64,000 bases of DNA from Burkholderia stagnalis (GCF_902830275.1 NZ_CADESW010000019.1:91956-155955); one strand, 5' to 3'. Numbered from the stretch's first letter, positions 51,186-59,702 are shown. Program-made: numbers and translations. The notes: generated by a model not told the origin, from the sequence alone.

Positions 51186-52553
51186 TTGACCACGCCCTCG
51201 CCTGCCCCGGCCGGCCGCGACCCGCTCGCGTCCGCCGTCTCGAAAGTGAAATGGCACGTGCTGCCGCTCGTGCTGATCATGTTCATCGCCAACTACATCG
51301 ACCGCGTGAACGTCGGCTTCGTCGACCGCCACCTCGAAGCGTCGATCGGCATCGGCGCCGCCGCCTACGGGCTCGGCGCGGGGCTGTTCTTCGTCGGCTA
51401 CGCGCTGTTCGAGGTGCCGTCCAACCTGCTGATGCAGCGCTACGGCGCGCGCGTGTGGCTCGCGCGCATCATGGCGACCTGGGGCCTCGTCGCGGCCGCG
51501 ATGGCGTTCGTGTGGAACGACACGTCGTTCTACGTGCTGCGCTTCCTGCTCGGCGCGGCCGAGGCCGGCTTCTTCCCCGGCGTCGTGCTGTACCTGTCGC
51601 AATGGCTGCCGCCGCAGGCGCGCGGCAAGGCGATGGCGATCTTCCTCGGCGGCTCCGCGTTCGCGTCGGTGCTGTCGGGCCCGGTGACGGGCGCGCTGCT
51701 GTCGATCCACGGCTTCGGGCTGCAGGGCTGGCAATGGATGTTCCTGATCGAAGGCCTGTTCTCGGTCGCGCTGTGCGGCGCGAGCTGGCTGCTGCTGAAA
51801 TCGCACATCCGCGACGCGACGTGGCTCACCGCCGACGAGCGCGCGGCGCTCGAACGCGCGCTCGACGACGAGCGGGCGAAGCGCGACGTGCATTCGCACG
51901 CGCACGCGCCGCGCTTCGCGCTGCTCAAGGATCCGCAGATCGCGCTGTTCTGCTTCCTGTATTTCTCGATCCAGCTGACGATCTACGCGGCGACCTTCTG
52001 GCTGCCCACGATCATCCGCAGGATGGGCGGCCTCACCGATTTCCAGGTCGGGCTCTACAACACGATTCCGTGGATGATCGCGATCGGCGCGATGTACGGC
52101 TTCGCGGTGCTGTCGTCGAAATGGAAGCATCCGCAGCGCTGGCTCGCATGCGCGCTCGTGCTCGCCGCATGCGGGCTGTTCGCGTCGACGTCGCGCGATC
52201 CGGTCTGGTCGTTCGCGTCGATCTGCTTCGCCGCGCTCGGCTTCAAGGCTGCGTCGTCGCTGTTCTGGCCGATTCCGCAGGGCTACCTCGACACGCGCGT
52301 CGCCGCGGCCGTGATCGCGCTGATCAACTCGGTCGGCAACCTCGGCGGCTTCGTCGCGCCGACGGCCTTCGGCTATCTGAAGCAACATACGGGTTCGATC
52401 ACGGGCGGCCTGTACGCGCTCGCGATCGCATCCCTCGTCGCCGCGGCCGCCGCGCTGTTCGCCCACACGCACCGGCGCAGCGATCCGCCGCGCGGCACGC
52501 CGGCCGACGAGCCCTTCACGCCTTCCCCGCTGCTGCGCCATGCCGAACACTGA
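51186..52553 (+). CDS. MFS transporter, anion:cation symporter type
   Basis: A 455-residue membrane protein with 12 predicted helices. VLPLVLIMFIANYIDRVNVGF is the ACS-family signature in helix 1, and GAAEAGFFPGVVLYLSQWLP is in helix 4. Such carriers import organic anions such as sugar acids, tartrate or phthalate with H+. The start codon is TTG with CGGAGA 5-6 nt upstream; an ATG start is not available nearby. It overlaps the lactonase-like gene by 14 bp, and a broken SDR gene points the other way. Together this suggests aldonate/lactone or sugar-acid use. Confidence 0.88.
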   Translation: MTTPSPAPAGRDPLASAVSKVKWHVLPLVLIMFIANYIDRVNVGFVDRHLEASIGIGAAAYGLGAGLFFVGYALFEVPSNLLMQRYGARVWLARIMATWGLVAAAMAFVWNDTSFYVLRFLLGAAEAGFFPGVVLYLSQWLPPQARGKAMAIFLGGSAFASVLSGPVTGALLSIHGFGLQGWQWMFLIEGLFSVALCGASWLLLKSHIRDATWLTADERAALERALDDERAKRDVHSHAHAPRFALLKDPQIALFCFLYFSIQLTIYAATFWLPTIIRRMGGLTDFQVGLYNTIPWMIAIGAMYGFAVLSSKWKHPQRWLACALVLAACGLFASTSRDPVWSFASICFAALGFKAASSLFWPIPQGYLDTRVAAAVIALINSVGNLGGFVAPTAFGYLKQHTGSITGGLYALAIASLVAAAAALFAHTHRRSDPPRGTPADEPFTPSPLLRHAEH

Positions 52554-53592
52554 TCGCCGCCTGACCGTCATCGTCTCGAACGCCGCCGACGGCACCCTCG
52601 CCACGTACTCGCTCGACGCCGACGGCAACCTCGCGCCGCTCGGCCTGCATCCGGCCGGCGACGCCGTGATGCCGCTCGCGCGCCCGGCCGACGGCACGCG
52701 GCTGTATGCGGCGACGCGCGGCGCGCGGCCGGCGATCGTCGCGTTCGACGTCGCGCCGCGCACCGGCGCGCTCGCCCGCGTCGCGTCGGCCGCGATCGAC
52801 GCGAGCCTCGCGTACCTGACGCTCGACGGCAGCGGGCGCTGGCTGCTCGGCGCGTCGTACGGCGGCCATTCGATGAGCGTGTACGACGCCGCGCGCGTGC
52901 GCGCCGGCGACGGCGTGCCGCTGCAGGTGATCGGCGGAATCCCGAACGCGCATGCGGTGATCGTGTCGCCGGACGACCGCTACGCGTACGTGAGCTCGCT
53001 CGGCTCCGACCGGATTTTCTGCTTCGAACTCGTGCACGACATGCGCGGGATCCGCGCGGTCGAGCATGGCGAGGCGCGCGTCGAACGCGGCTTCGGGCCG
53101 CGCCACCTGCGGTTGACGCGCGACGGCCGCACGCTCGTCGCGGTCGGCGAATTCGAGGCGCGGCTCGCGGTGTTCGCGCGCGACCCCGACAGCGGCCGGC
53201 TCGGCGACGCGCACATCACGCCGCGCCCGGCCGCGCTCGCGTCGCTCGCGGCGGGCCATGCGCGGCCGCCCGCGCCGGCGCAGCCGGCCGTGTGGGCGGC
53301 CGACCTGCAGCTCACGCCGGACGAGCGCTTCGCATACGTGTCGGAGCGCACCACGAGCCAGCTCGTCTGCTACCGCCGTCACGCGGACGGCACGTTCGCC
53401 GCCGTGCATGCGACAGCGACCGAGGCGCAGCCGCGCGGCTTCGCGATCGATCCGTCGGGACGGTTTCTCGTCGCGTGCGGCGAGCAGTCGGAAACCGTGT
53501 CGGTGTATGCGATCGCGCCGGACGACGGCGCGCTGACGCCGCGCGCGCGCGAGAGCGGCGGGCGCGGCGCGAACTGGATCGAAATCGTGTAA
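52540..53592 (+). CDS. Lactonase-family (Pgl-like) beta-propeller protein
   Basis: A 350-residue seven-bladed propeller of the cytosolic lactonase type (YbhE/6-phosphogluconolactonase family). LTVIVSNAADGTLATYSLDA and repeated blades such as DDRYAYVSSLGSDRIFCFEL and DERFAYVSERTTSQLVCYRR are visible. AVWAADLQLTPDERFAYV carries the aspartate typical near the active site. It lacks a signal peptide. It overlaps the MFS gene, indicating coupled translation, and probably opens a lactone of the imported sugar acid. Confidence 0.85.
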   Translation: MPNTDRRLTVIVSNAADGTLATYSLDADGNLAPLGLHPAGDAVMPLARPADGTRLYAATRGARPAIVAFDVAPRTGALARVASAAIDASLAYLTLDGSGRWLLGASYGGHSMSVYDAARVRAGDGVPLQVIGGIPNAHAVIVSPDDRYAYVSSLGSDRIFCFELVHDMRGIRAVEHGEARVERGFGPRHLRLTRDGRTLVAVGEFEARLAVFARDPDSGRLGDAHITPRPAALASLAAGHARPPAPAQPAVWAADLQLTPDERFAYVSERTTSQLVCYRRHADGTFAAVHATATEAQPRGFAIDPSGRFLVACGEQSETVSVYAIAPDDGALTPRARESGGRGANWIEIV

Positions 53593-53639
53593 GGGAACGC
53601 GGCCAGCGAGGCGGCGTGCGTTCGCGCCGCCCTCCCCGC

Positions 53640-54677
53640 TCAGCGCCGCTCGCTCGGCGCCACGCCGGTCCAGCGCTTGAACGCGCGCGTGAAATTCGCG
53701 CGATCCGTGTAGCCGACCCGCGCCGCGATCTCGTCGACCGGCAGGCGCGTGCCTTCGAGCAATCGCAACGCGTCGCGCAGGCGGATCTCGTCGAGCAGCG
53801 CCGAGTAGGTCGCGCCGTATTCCGCCAGCTTGCGCTTCAGCGTGCGCGCCGACACATGCAGCTCGCGCGCGACGTCGTCGACCGACGGATAGCCGTGCGC
53901 GCCGCAGATCAGCAGGTTGCGCACCCGCTCGACGACGCTTTCCGTGTAGCCGAGCCGCGCGAGCTCGGCCTCGCACTGCTGGACGATCATCTGCGCGGTC
54001 TGCGCGTTGGCGGTGCCGATCGGCTCGTCGAGCAGCGCGGCGTCGCAGCGGATCCGGTTCGCGCTCGCGCCGAAGTGGCAGCGCGGCAGCCGCGCGCGAT
54101 ACGCGTCGAACCACGGCGGCTCGGGCCATTCGAAATGCAACTCGGCGCGCGACTTCAGCGTGCGCCCGGGCGCCGGCTCGAGCAGCGAGTTGAACAGGAT
54201 CGCCGTCTCCACCAGGAAATTCTCCACCGCGAACCGGCGCAGCCGGCCGAGCGGAAACGCTTCGCGCACGTCGATCTGCGCGGTGCCGTCGAACTGCGTG
54301 AGGCGCACCGAGAAGAACGGCACGCGGGTGGGCAGGTAGCGGATGCCGAGCTGGATCGCCTCGCCGAGCGTCGCGCAGCTCATCAGCCCGAAACCAATCA
54401 GCCCCGATTTCGTCAGGCTGCTGCGCAGGCCGATCTCGATTGCGATCGATGGGTCATCGGTCGCGTCGAGCAGGTTGAATACGATCGCCGCCTGCTGCAG
54501 CGGCGTGATCCGCGCGTGCGGCTGCGCGAGCCGCTCGCGCGCGACGCCCGAGCCGGCGAGGATGCGGCCCGCGTCGATCCCGCGCTCCTCGGCCAGCATC
54601 AACATGAACAACGCATACGCGGACGACACCGTCGCCTTGTTCAGCTGGCGCGCGGCATCCGGGGCAGGCAGGGCCAT
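53640..54677 (-). CDS. AraC-family regulator (OruR/ArgR-like architecture)
   Basis: A 345-residue regulator. An N-terminal arabinose-binding-like domain of about 190 residues (LLDATDDPSIAIEIGLRS, GLIGFGLMSCATLGEAIQLG) is followed by the AraC double helix-turn-helix. ARELHVSARTLKRKLAEYGA is the first, and VDEIAARVGYTDRANFTRAFKRWTGVAPSE the second. This architecture is found in regulators of lipid, ornithine and similar pathways. MALPAPDA has GGAG upstream and is preferred over an earlier in-frame codon. It diverges from a fatty acid desaturase, its likely target. Confidence 0.9.
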   Translation of the reverse strand: MALPAPDAARQLNKATVSSAYALFMLMLAEERGIDAGRILAGSGVARERLAQPHARITPLQQAAIVFNLLDATDDPSIAIEIGLRSSLTKSGLIGFGLMSCATLGEAIQLGIRYLPTRVPFFSVRLTQFDGTAQIDVREAFPLGRLRRFAVENFLVETAILFNSLLEPAPGRTLKSRAELHFEWPEPPWFDAYRARLPRCHFGASANRIRCDAALLDEPIGTANAQTAQMIVQQCEAELARLGYTESVVERVRNLLICGAHGYPSVDDVARELHVSARTLKRKLAEYGATYSALLDEIRLRDALRLLEGTRLPVDEIAARVGYTDRANFTRAFKRWTGVAPSERR

Positions 54678-54727
54678 GCGGCGACTCCGGAACGGGTTTC
54701 GCGGATTGTAGCGGCCGCTGGCCCGGG

Positions 54728-54770
54728 ATGACACATGGGCGGGCCTCTACACGATGGCCCGAAATGACAC
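54728..54770. promoter_or_regulatory. ATGACAC direct repeat between AraC and desaturase genes
   Basis: ATGACAC at 54728-54734 and 54764-54770 recur 36 bp apart in the 189-bp divergent region, each followed by a C/G-rich half with GGC. AraC proteins commonly bind direct repeats, so this is a candidate site. Spacing is longer than usual. Confidence 0.4.
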
Positions 54771-54866
54771 CGCCATTGGCACCGGCGGCCCTCGCACGCG
54801 GCACGGCGCGCACCTATGCTTGACGCATCGGCATAGCGCCCCACTCTTTCGCAGGAAAACCGGTCG

Positions 54867-55967
54867 ATGAGCCAGCCAGCCCGTGTCACCTTCCGCAACG
54901 ACGCGGAGAAAGTCGCCTACGTGCGCCGCGAGGTCAACGCGGCGAGCGACGCGATCCGCGCGCGCTTTCCGCTGCTCGACCGCCAGAACCTCGTCGGCGC
55001 GAGCGTGATGGCCGCCAGCGTGGCCGCGATGCTCGCGATCGCGTGGCTGTACGCGCGCGGCACGCTCGCGTGGTACGTCGCGCTGCCGCTCGCCGCGTTC
55101 GCCACGTCGTTGATCCACGAGCTCGAGCACGACCTGATCCACCTGATGTATTTCAAGAAGACGCCGTGGGCTTACCACCTGATGATGGCGCTGTGCTGGC
55201 TCACGCGGCCCGGCACGATCAACCCGTGGACGCGGCGGCGCATGCATCTGCATCATCACAAGGTGTCGGGCGGCGAATCGGATCTCGAGGAATTCGGCAT
55301 CACCAACGGCGAGCGCTGGGGCGTGAAGCGCCTGCTGATGCTCGCCGACGGGATGCTCGCGGTCGTGCTGCGCCCGGCCGCGATGCGCCGCAAGGTGAAG
55401 CAGTACGTCGCCGCGCAGCCCGTGCAGGACGCGGCCGAGCGCGCGCAGCTGCGTGTCGAGCAGGTGTCGTCGTACATGCCGGTCGGGCACCTGTACTACG
55501 CGCTGTGGCATGCGTTCCTCGTCTACCACGCGGGCCTGTTCGCGCTGCATGCGTTCGGCTACGCGGTCGCCGTGCCGACTGCCGTCGAACGCGCGATGCA
55601 GGCCGTCGATTTCCTTGCGGTGGTGTGGCTCGGGCCGAACTTCGTGCGCAGCTTCTGCATCAATTTCGTCAGCTCGAACATGCACTACTTCGGCGACATC
55701 GACTCGCGCAACGTGATTCAGCAGACGCAGGTGCTCAACGCGTGGTGGATGCTGCCGTTCCAGTTGTTCTGCTTCAACTTCGGCAGCACGCACGCGATTC
55801 ACCATTTCGTGGTGCGCGACCCTTTCTACATCCGCCAGCTCACCGCGAAAACCGCGCATGCGGCGCTGCGCGAAGCCGGCGTGCGCTTCAACGACATCGG
55901 CACGTTCGCGCGCGCGAATCGCTGGGGGCCGTATCGCGCGCGACCCGGCACGCAAGCCGACTTGTAA
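54867..55967 (+). CDS. Membrane fatty acid desaturase
   Basis: A 366-residue di-iron membrane desaturase. The three histidine boxes are HELEHDLIHLMY, RRRMHLHHHKVSGGESD and THAIHHFVVRDPFY, with hydrophobic pairs between them. It introduces double bonds (or hydroxyl groups) into membrane acyl chains using O2. There is no signal peptide. It diverges from an AraC regulator that probably controls it. The length is typical. The substrate position cannot be read from sequence. Confidence 0.9.
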   Translation: MSQPARVTFRNDAEKVAYVRREVNAASDAIRARFPLLDRQNLVGASVMAASVAAMLAIAWLYARGTLAWYVALPLAAFATSLIHELEHDLIHLMYFKKTPWAYHLMMALCWLTRPGTINPWTRRRMHLHHHKVSGGESDLEEFGITNGERWGVKRLLMLADGMLAVVLRPAAMRRKVKQYVAAQPVQDAAERAQLRVEQVSSYMPVGHLYYALWHAFLVYHAGLFALHAFGYAVAVPTAVERAMQAVDFLAVVWLGPNFVRSFCINFVSSNMHYFGDIDSRNVIQQTQVLNAWWMLPFQLFCFNFGSTHAIHHFVVRDPFYIRQLTAKTAHAALREAGVRFNDIGTFARANRWGPYRARPGTQADL

Positions 55968-56413
55968 CAGAAACCGTAACGAGCGGTAATCCTTTCCTGT
56001 TCACGCAATACCTGAAGCATGCCGCGCGATGCACCGGCACCGCGCGGCATCGCGCATTTCCCCGCCCATTCGTCTGCGCTTACGTGCAGTTACGCGATAC
56101 ACATCTCGTTACCTGTGCAAAAACCCCGCTCGGTTAAAGTCGGGCTCCAATTGATTTAAATCATCAGATTTAAGTGTTGATTGGTCTTATTAATAACAAC
56201 ATTGCTCTCTCCGACAGCCCGGCGCGCGGCGAATGTGTGCGACGGCGGAGAGTTGGCGGCGTCCAAAGCCGCCACGCGTTCGGCTCTGCCGGTGCTCCGG
56301 CAGGCCCGTCGAACGTCGCTTGTTGAATCCCTTGATTGCAGCTCCGGACACCCCAGGGCGCGGCCTCGACGCGCGCATCGGTTCGTTGCGGCGTTGTGTC
56401 GGGGGGGTGCCGC
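55968..56413. other. Long structured leader/intergenic region before the first GH114 gene
   Basis: No gene is supported. After an AT-rich stretch with a CRP/FNR-type box, the region is GC-rich and foldable. CTCTCCG near 56207 pairs with CGGAGAG near 56246, and TGGCGGC (56254-56260) pairs with GCCGCCA (56268-56274). If transcription starts near the AT-rich part, the first GH114 mRNA has a leader of about 250 nt. Confidence 0.5.
56151..56164. promoter_or_regulatory. CRP/FNR-family binding box
   Basis: TTGATTTAAATCAT matches the FNR-type dyad TTGAT-N4-ATCAA at all but the last base. It lies in the only AT-rich part of the gap, about 300 bp upstream of the first GH114 gene. It suggests control by oxygen or by another CRP/FNR-family protein, for example a c-di-GMP-responsive one. 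Confidence 0.65.
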
Positions 56414-56430
56414 CGGTTGCCGCGCAACCG
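56414..56430 (+). promoter_or_regulatory. Hairpin just before the ribosome-binding site of GH114 gene 1
   Basis: CGGTTGC and GCAACCG form a perfect 7-bp stem with a 3-nt loop, 31 nt before the ATG. The same element (GGTTGC-CAC-GCAACC) precedes the second GH114 gene, so it was duplicated with the gene and kept. Confidence 0.6.
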
Positions 56431-56461
56431 CCAATCGAATCTCTGAACAGGAACCAATCCG

Positions 56462-57586
56462 ATGCGAAGAATCGCCCCGCTAGCCCTTTCCCTGATCCTC
56501 CCCGCGATGCTTGCCGCCTGTGGCGGCGACGACGGCGGCAGCCAATCCGCAAGCGCCTTGAAGTGGAACAGCGGCGGCTGGAGCCGTAACGGCTCGGGCA
56601 CGACCTCCGGCTCCACGTCCGGCACGACCTCGGGTACCACCTCGGGCACGACGTCGGGTACGACCTCCGGCACGACCACCGGCACGACCTCGGGTACGAC
56701 CACCGGCACCACCACCGGCACGACCGCGACGAACGGCCCCGGCTTCCCGGTGGCTGGCCCGTGGATGACGTACTACGGCGAAGCGTCGGGCCTCGACCTG
56801 AACCGCGCCGCGACGACCTACCGCATCATGGACATCGACCTCGATCCGGGCACCGGCAACTTCACGGCCGCCCAGGTCAAGACGCTGAAGAACAACGGCC
56901 AGAACAAGGTGCTGAGCTACCTGAACCTCGGTTCGTGCGAACACTGGCGCGACTACTGGAACACCGCCCCGAGCGGCTTCGTGTCGTGCGGCGCGAACAA
57001 GGCCGCGCAGGCCGGTTCGTACCAGGGCTACTCGGACGAGACGTGGATGAACCTCGGCAACGCCGACTACCAGAACCTGATCGTCAACTACGTCGCGCCG
57101 CGCCTCGTCGCGCAGGGCGCCGACGGCTTCTACCTCGACAACCTCGAGATGGTCGAGCACGGCACGTCGACGTCGAACGGCCCGTGCGATGCCGCATGCA
57201 GCCAGGGCGGCCTCGACCTCGTGCGCAAGCTGCGCGAGAAGTACCCGAACCTGCTGATCGTGATGCAGAACGCGACCAGCAACGTGACGCGCAACGGCAC
57301 GACCGGCGGCGTCAAGTACGCGAGCCTGCTCGACGGTATCGCGCATGAAGAGGTGTACAAGCCGAGCTACGACCAGGGCGCGGAGCAGGAACTGCTGAAC
57401 TGGAAGGGCATGAACCTCGCGCCGGGCGGCAAGCCGTTCTGGATCGCGACGGTCGACTACGTCGGCTCGTGCACGAACACCGCCGACGCATCGAGCGCGT
57501 ACAACTCGGCCCGCTCGCACGGCTTCTCGCCGTACGTGTCGGACGCGAGCGCCGGCCAGGGCACGGTCTGCTACTGGGGCCTCTGA
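56462..57586 (+). CDS. GH114 endo-alpha-1,4-polygalactosaminidase-like lipoprotein (copy 1)
   Basis: A 374-residue lipoprotein. The signal ends in lipobox LAAC with Cys20, followed by GGDDGG, so outer-membrane anchoring is likely. A low-complexity linker of about 50 residues (SGTT/TGTT repeats, about 45-90) tethers a GH114 domain (about 95-374). Domain marks are RIMDIDLDPGTGNF, KVLSYLNLGSCEHWRDYW, the strand GADGFYLDNLEMVEH with a probable catalytic acid, and IAHEEVYKPSYDQG with a conserved glutamate. GH114 enzymes cut GalN/GalNAc polymers such as Pel. It has AGGAA before the ATG and lies beside pelABC-like genes, suggesting a role in Pel trimming. Confidence 0.88.
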   Translation: MRRIAPLALSLILPAMLAACGGDDGGSQSASALKWNSGGWSRNGSGTTSGSTSGTTSGTTSGTTSGTTSGTTTGTTSGTTTGTTTGTTATNGPGFPVAGPWMTYYGEASGLDLNRAATTYRIMDIDLDPGTGNFTAAQVKTLKNNGQNKVLSYLNLGSCEHWRDYWNTAPSGFVSCGANKAAQAGSYQGYSDETWMNLGNADYQNLIVNYVAPRLVAQGADGFYLDNLEMVEHGTSTSNGPCDAACSQGGLDLVRKLREKYPNLLIVMQNATSNVTRNGTTGGVKYASLLDGIAHEEVYKPSYDQGAEQELLNWKGMNLAPGGKPFWIATVDYVGSCTNTADASSAYNSARSHGFSPYVSDASAGQGTVCYWGL

Positions 57587-57669
57587 TCCCCCGCCGCGCG
57601 TCGCGCGCCCCGTGCGCGTGACGCGCCGGAGGCCGGGCGCATCGCCCGCCTCCCGTGCCAGGCCTTCAC

Positions 57670-57691
57670 GCGGCGCCCGCCCGGGCGCCGC
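57670..57691. repeat. GC-rich hairpin between the two GH114 genes
   Basis: GCGGCGCCCG and CGGGCGCCGC form a perfect 10-bp stem with a 2-nt centre. It lacks a T run, so it is a weak terminator at best. A similar hairpin follows copy 2 (59025-59046), consistent with duplication of the gene plus its flanks. Confidence 0.6.
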
Positions 57692-57797
57692 TCGTCCGCC
57701 GGGCACCCCCTGCCGCCCGGCCCCGACGCCTGACCCTGCGCGCCGTGATGCGACACGTGTCGTGTCGCGGCCGCGCCATCGCCGTCGGTGCCATCCC

Positions 57798-57812
57798 GGT
57801 TGCCACGCAACC
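57798..57812 (+). promoter_or_regulatory. Hairpin just before the ribosome-binding site of GH114 gene 2
   Basis: GGTTGC and GCAACC pair with loop CAC, 26 nt before the ATG. It corresponds to the hairpin upstream of copy 1. Confidence 0.6.
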
Positions 57813-57838
57813 CGAAGAACCTGACCAGGAATACCCCG

Positions 57839-58927
57839 ATGCGCAACATTGCCCCGTTGGCCCTTTCCCTGCTCGTCCCCGTGATGCTCGCCGCCTGTGG
57901 CGGCGACGGCGGCGGCGGCCAGTCCGCGACGACGCTGAACAGCAAGACCGGTACGACGACCTCGACCACCGGCACGGCCGCCACGCCCGCGGGCACGACG
58001 TCCACCCCGACGTCGACCACGCCGGCCACATCGCCGGCCAACCCCACCACGAACACGAACACGACCGCGACGAGCGGCCCCGGCTTCCCGGTGGCCGCCC
58101 CGTGGATGACGTACTACGGCCCCGCGTCGAGCCTCGACCTGAACCGCGCCGCGACCACCTATCGCGTGATGGATATCGACCTCGATCCGGGCACCGGCAA
58201 CTTCACGGCCGCGAACGTCGCGACGCTGAAGAACAACGGCCAGAACAAGGTGCTGAGCTACCTGAACCTCGGTTCGTGCGAACACTGGCGCAGCTACTGG
58301 AGCAGCGTGCCGAGCGGCTTCGTGTCCTGCAGCGCGAACACCGCCGCGCAGGCCGGTGCGTACCAGGGCTACTCGGACGAGACGTGGATGAACGTCGGCA
58401 ACGCCGACTACCAGAACCTGATCCTGAACTACGTCGTGCCGCGCCTCGTCGCGCAGGGCGCCGACGGCTTCTATCTCGACAACCTCGAGATCGTCGAGCA
58501 CGGCACGTCGACCACCAACGGCCCGTGCGACGCCGCATGCAGCCAGGGCGGCCTCGACCTCGTGCGCAAGATCCGCGAGAAGTACCCGAACCTGCTGATC
58601 GTAATGCAGAACGCAACGAGCGACGTGACGCGCCTCGGCACGACCGGCGGCGTGAAATACGCGAGCCTGCTCGACGGCGTCGCGCACGAAGAGGTGTACA
58701 AGCCGAGCTACGACCAGGGCGTCGAGCAGGAACTGCTGAACTGGAAGGGCATGAACCTTGCGCCGGGCGGCCGCCCGTTCTGGATCGCGACGGTCGACTA
58801 CGTCGGCTCGTGCACGAACACCGCCGACGCATCGAGCGCGTACAGCTCGGCCCGCTCGCACGGCTTCTCGCCGTACGTGTCGGACGCGAGCGCCGGCCAG
58901 GGCACGGTCTGCTACTGGGGGCTCTGA
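57839..58927 (+). CDS. GH114 endo-alpha-1,4-polygalactosaminidase-like lipoprotein (copy 2)
   Basis: A 362-residue tandem paralogue of the preceding gene. The lipobox LAAC has Cys20. A linker rich in T, S, A and P (about 40-78) replaces the SGTT repeats of copy 1. The GH114 domain is almost identical in sequence: VMDIDLDPGTGNF, KVLSYLNLGSCEHWRSYW, GADGFYLDNLEIVEH, VAHEEVYKPSYDQG. MRNIAPLAL is chosen as start because it matches copy 1 and has AGGAA 8 nt upstream; an earlier ATG 17 codons upstream falls in the conserved hairpin region. It converges on pelC. Confidence 0.88.
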   Translation: MRNIAPLALSLLVPVMLAACGGDGGGGQSATTLNSKTGTTTSTTGTAATPAGTTSTPTSTTPATSPANPTTNTNTTATSGPGFPVAAPWMTYYGPASSLDLNRAATTYRVMDIDLDPGTGNFTAANVATLKNNGQNKVLSYLNLGSCEHWRSYWSSVPSGFVSCSANTAAQAGAYQGYSDETWMNVGNADYQNLILNYVVPRLVAQGADGFYLDNLEIVEHGTSTTNGPCDAACSQGGLDLVRKIREKYPNLLIVMQNATSDVTRLGTTGGVKYASLLDGVAHEEVYKPSYDQGVEQELLNWKGMNLAPGGRPFWIATVDYVGSCTNTADASSAYSSARSHGFSPYVSDASAGQGTVCYWGL

Positions 58928-59024
58928 TCCCCCCGTCATGCGTCGCGCGCGAGCGGCGCGACGCACGTGACGGCCGGCGGCCGGGCATCCTGCCCGCCGC
59001 CGCCGTGAGGCCACGCAACGCGAC

Positions 59025-59046
59025 GCGGCGCCCCTCCGGGCGCCGC
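59025..59046. terminator. Hairpin between GH114 copy 2 and pelC (convergent)
   Basis: GCGGCGCCC and GGGCGCCGC form a 9-bp stem with loop CTCC, 7 bp from the pelC stop. No T run follows, so efficiency is uncertain. It resembles the hairpin after copy 1. Confidence 0.5.
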
Positions 59047-59053
59047 GCGCACG

Positions 59054-59680
59054 TTACGAACGCGCGCGCTTGTCGCCGCTCCCGACGACCGGCGCCAGCA
59101 GCTGGCGCACCAGCCCCTGCGCGACGCTCGTCGCCGCATCGCGGCTCCAGCCCGTGCGGCTCGCGGTGCCGCTCCACACCACCGCGCCGGTGCGCAGGTC
59201 GATGATCTGCAGCGCGATGCCGATCGCCGGCTCGCCGTCGACCCCGACCTTGTAGCGCCACTCGTTCACCGCGCCCGTCAGCCCGTAGCGCAGATGGTTG
59301 TCGGCCGCCCACTTCTTCGCCTTGCCCATGTCCGTTCCGGTCCAGTCGACGAACATCCCGTCGTCGCCCGGCGTCCGGTACTCGCGCACGTCCGTGTAGC
59401 CCTGCGCGCGCAGGAAGCCCGCGACGATCGACGCGGCGCGCTGCCCGGCGTTCGCGGTCTCGGTGTTGTTCTCGATCGGCAGCACGGCCCAGCCGGTGTT
59501 CGCCATCCGCAGGTCGCTGTAGCCGCCGCTCGCCTCGAACGGCGAAACGGGCCCGCTGTCGACCTGCGCGCAGCCGGCGAGCAGCGCGCTCGCCGCGGCC
59601 AGCGCCACGCACCAGCGGCGGGCGGTCCATCCGTGCCGCGCCGGCTTGCCAGCCACCTGCGGCGATGCGCTCTGTTTCAT
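59054..59680 (-). CDS. pelC: PelC-like outer-membrane lipoprotein
   Basis: A 208-residue lipoprotein. A basic n-region and hydrophobic stretch end in the lipobox LLAGC with Cys at about 37. The TolB/LpoB-type fold follows with AVLPIENNTETANAGQRAAS and GIALQIIDLRTGAVVWSGTA. PelC forms a ring at the inner face of the outer membrane that guides the cationic Pel polymer to PelB. Its place right after a PelB-like gene (22-bp gap), with AAGGAG before the ATG, supports the call. It is somewhat longer than P. aeruginosa PelC because of a longer N-terminal region. Confidence 0.85.
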   Translation of the reverse strand: MKQSASPQVAGKPARHGWTARRWCVALAAASALLAGCAQVDSGPVSPFEASGGYSDLRMANTGWAVLPIENNTETANAGQRAASIVAGFLRAQGYTDVREYRTPGDDGMFVDWTGTDMGKAKKWAADNHLRYGLTGAVNEWRYKVGVDGEPAIGIALQIIDLRTGAVVWSGTASRTGWSRDAATSVAQGLVRQLLAPVVGSGDKRARS

Positions 59681-59702
59681 TTCGCTCTCCTTGATTACCG
59701 GG

